This document shows, in pieces, positions 4,965-5,816 of a DNA stretch of 5,816 bases. Each line of letters begins with the position of its first letter. Position 1 is the stretch's first letter. The stretch lies in NCBI GenBank assembly GCA_945787595.1, contig CALZJV010000504.1:1-5816 (forward strand), written 5' to 3'. The notes under the pieces were generated by a model that was given only the letters and a program-made list of their open reading frames with translations, was not told the origin of the DNA and ran no database searches. The stretch is from an uncultured Desulfobacterales bacterium (GTDB lineage: Bacteria; Desulfobacterota; Desulfobacteria; Desulfobacterales; JAFDCJ01). Both the position numbers and the translations under genes were made by a program.

Positions 4965-5816
4965 TTACTTAACCGTATTTCTTAGAATTTTAGAGATCGC
5001 TTTCTCCAATGCGCGGTTGAATTGTTCTGGTCGATTCAGCATTAAAAAATGATCTGCTCCTTTTAGAACAATGGCGTCAAAAGATAACATATGACGTCGG
5101 TTGGCTTCATAGTTAACGGGCCACATATCTCCGTTCACGGTTATGACTGGAATGCGAATTTCATCAAATATTTTGGCCGCTTCCCCAGTAATGTACTGTG
5201 ACATCATGTTGTTCATTGCACTTAAGGCGACAGCAGGTGGCGCAGCTGACATATCTGAGAGAATCCACTCGCGAAGCTGCGGATCGGTTTGGGGTGAAAT
5301 CATTTCCTCAACGAATTGCCGACTTCCGGTTCGAAAATCTTTTTCCAAAGGAGCGATCATCTTTTTGAGCTCTTCGCGAGTCATCGGGTATTCTATGTTT
5401 TCAAGTGTATCTATACCAATTAGCCCTATGACACGGCTCGGCATGAGTCGGGCAGCCTCTGCAATCACCGAGCCGCCCATGGAATGCCCTATCAGAATGA
5501 CTCGACGACTACCAGTTGATTCTGTCACCACTCGCACATCCTCTCCAAAAGCCCTCATGGTATGCTGCGAACGTGTAGTACCTGAGTGGCCGTGGCCTGC
5601 AAGGTCAAGCATGACAACGCGATGATTTTTAGCGAAATATGGCAACTGGGCGCGCCAATAGCGGGCATCACAACTCCATCCATGCACGAATACAAGGGTC
5701 GGTTCTCCAGCGCCGTAGATTTCATAAGAGATGGGTGTACCATCTTTGGAAGGAATGACATGGGGCCAATCCGCTTGTGCCCGTATCGCTCCAAGTGTCA
5801 AAAATAGGACTAACAA
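4965..5816 (-). CDS. Exported alpha/beta-hydrolase, N-terminus cut by the window edge
   Basis: 283 codons are visible. The first, TTG at 5816-5814, is more likely an internal leucine than the start. The visible N-terminus LVLFLTLGAIRAQA-DW looks like the hydrophobic core and cleavage site of a Sec signal peptide, so only a few residues and the start are missing and the protein should act in the periplasm or outside. Numbering from the first codon: oxyanion-hole motif HGW (45-47), nucleophile elbow GHSMGG (110-115) with Ser112, acid Asp230 in VNGD (227-230) and His256 in GADHF (253-257). Residues about 136-215 form a helical cap that would set specificity. The triad is complete, so it should be an active serine hydrolase (esterase, lipase or similar); the substrate is unknown. 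The gene ends with TAA at 4967-4965 and is separated by about 400 bases from the membrane gene, so no operon is indicated. Confidence 0.88.
   Translation of the reverse strand: MLVLFLTLGAIRAQADWPHVIPSKDGTPISYEIYGAGEPTLVFVHGWSCDARYWRAQLPYFAKNHRVVMLDLAGHGHSGTTRSQHTMRAFGEDVRVVTESTGSRRVILIGHSMGGSVIAEAARLMPSRVIGLIGIDTLENIEYPMTREELKKMIAPLEKDFRTGSRQFVEEMISPQTDPQLREWILSDMSAAPPAVALSAMNNMMSQYITGEAAKIFDEIRIPVITVNGDMWPVNYEANRRHMLSFDAIVLKGADHFLMLNRPEQFNRALEKAISKILRNTVK

Noticed and set aside
5143..5807. Plus- and minus-strand frames inside the hydrolase gene
   Set aside because: Shadows of the alpha/beta hydrolase, which has a complete catalytic triad in its own frame.
1..5816. CRISPR array, tRNA, rRNA or transposase
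   Set aside because: None seen on either strand. The 29-base spaced TTATTGG repeats are too short and diverged for CRISPR repeats.

Overview
The window reads as ordinary bacterial accessory chromosome: about 42% G+C by eye, purine-rich Shine-Dalgarno sites, one Sec-exported alpha/beta hydrolase, and unusually long intergenic stretches full of short dyads and repeats. The exported hydrolase and the Ada-type repair gene suggest a Gram-negative, proteobacterium-like host, but nothing here fixes the taxon. Every recognisable gene lies on the minus strand. The only plus-strand candidate is a 43-codon membrane peptide.

Layout in minus-strand transcription order, from the right edge. (1) 5816-4965: alpha/beta hydrolase, 5' end cut by the window edge, catalytic residues intact. 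(2) 4964-4569: no recognisable gene; short repeats. (3) 4568-4197: four-helix membrane protein of unknown function. (4) 4196-3557: 640 bases without a gene, holding a hairpin, three TTATTGG repeats at 29-base spacing and a plausible promoter for the next gene. (5) 3556-2804: class I SAM-dependent methyltransferase. (6) 2803-2368: tandem hairpins, the plus-strand peptide (2561-2692) and a strong 37-base dyad. (7) 2367-995: group II PLP decarboxylase-like gene with a one-base frameshift near its 3' end. (8) 954-366: AraC-HTH/O6-alkylguanine-DNA alkyltransferase fusion, 40 bases after the decarboxylase and probably cotranscribed. It is broken twice: by a one-base frameshift and by an internal deletion that removed the catalytic PCHR segment. 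(9) 365-1: no supported gene; a dense set of inverted repeats, with a terminator-like hairpin at the left edge.

Functionally, the decarboxylase and the alkyltransferase fusion look like a two-gene operon that is decaying, unless the one-base shifts are assembly errors. The internal deletion cannot be explained as a homopolymer error. The other genes have no evident common pathway. I see no defence system, CRISPR array, RNA gene, transposase or integron attC site. The most interesting material is the pair of reconstructable broken genes, the operator-like dyad at 2436-2472 and the family of small intergenic repeats.
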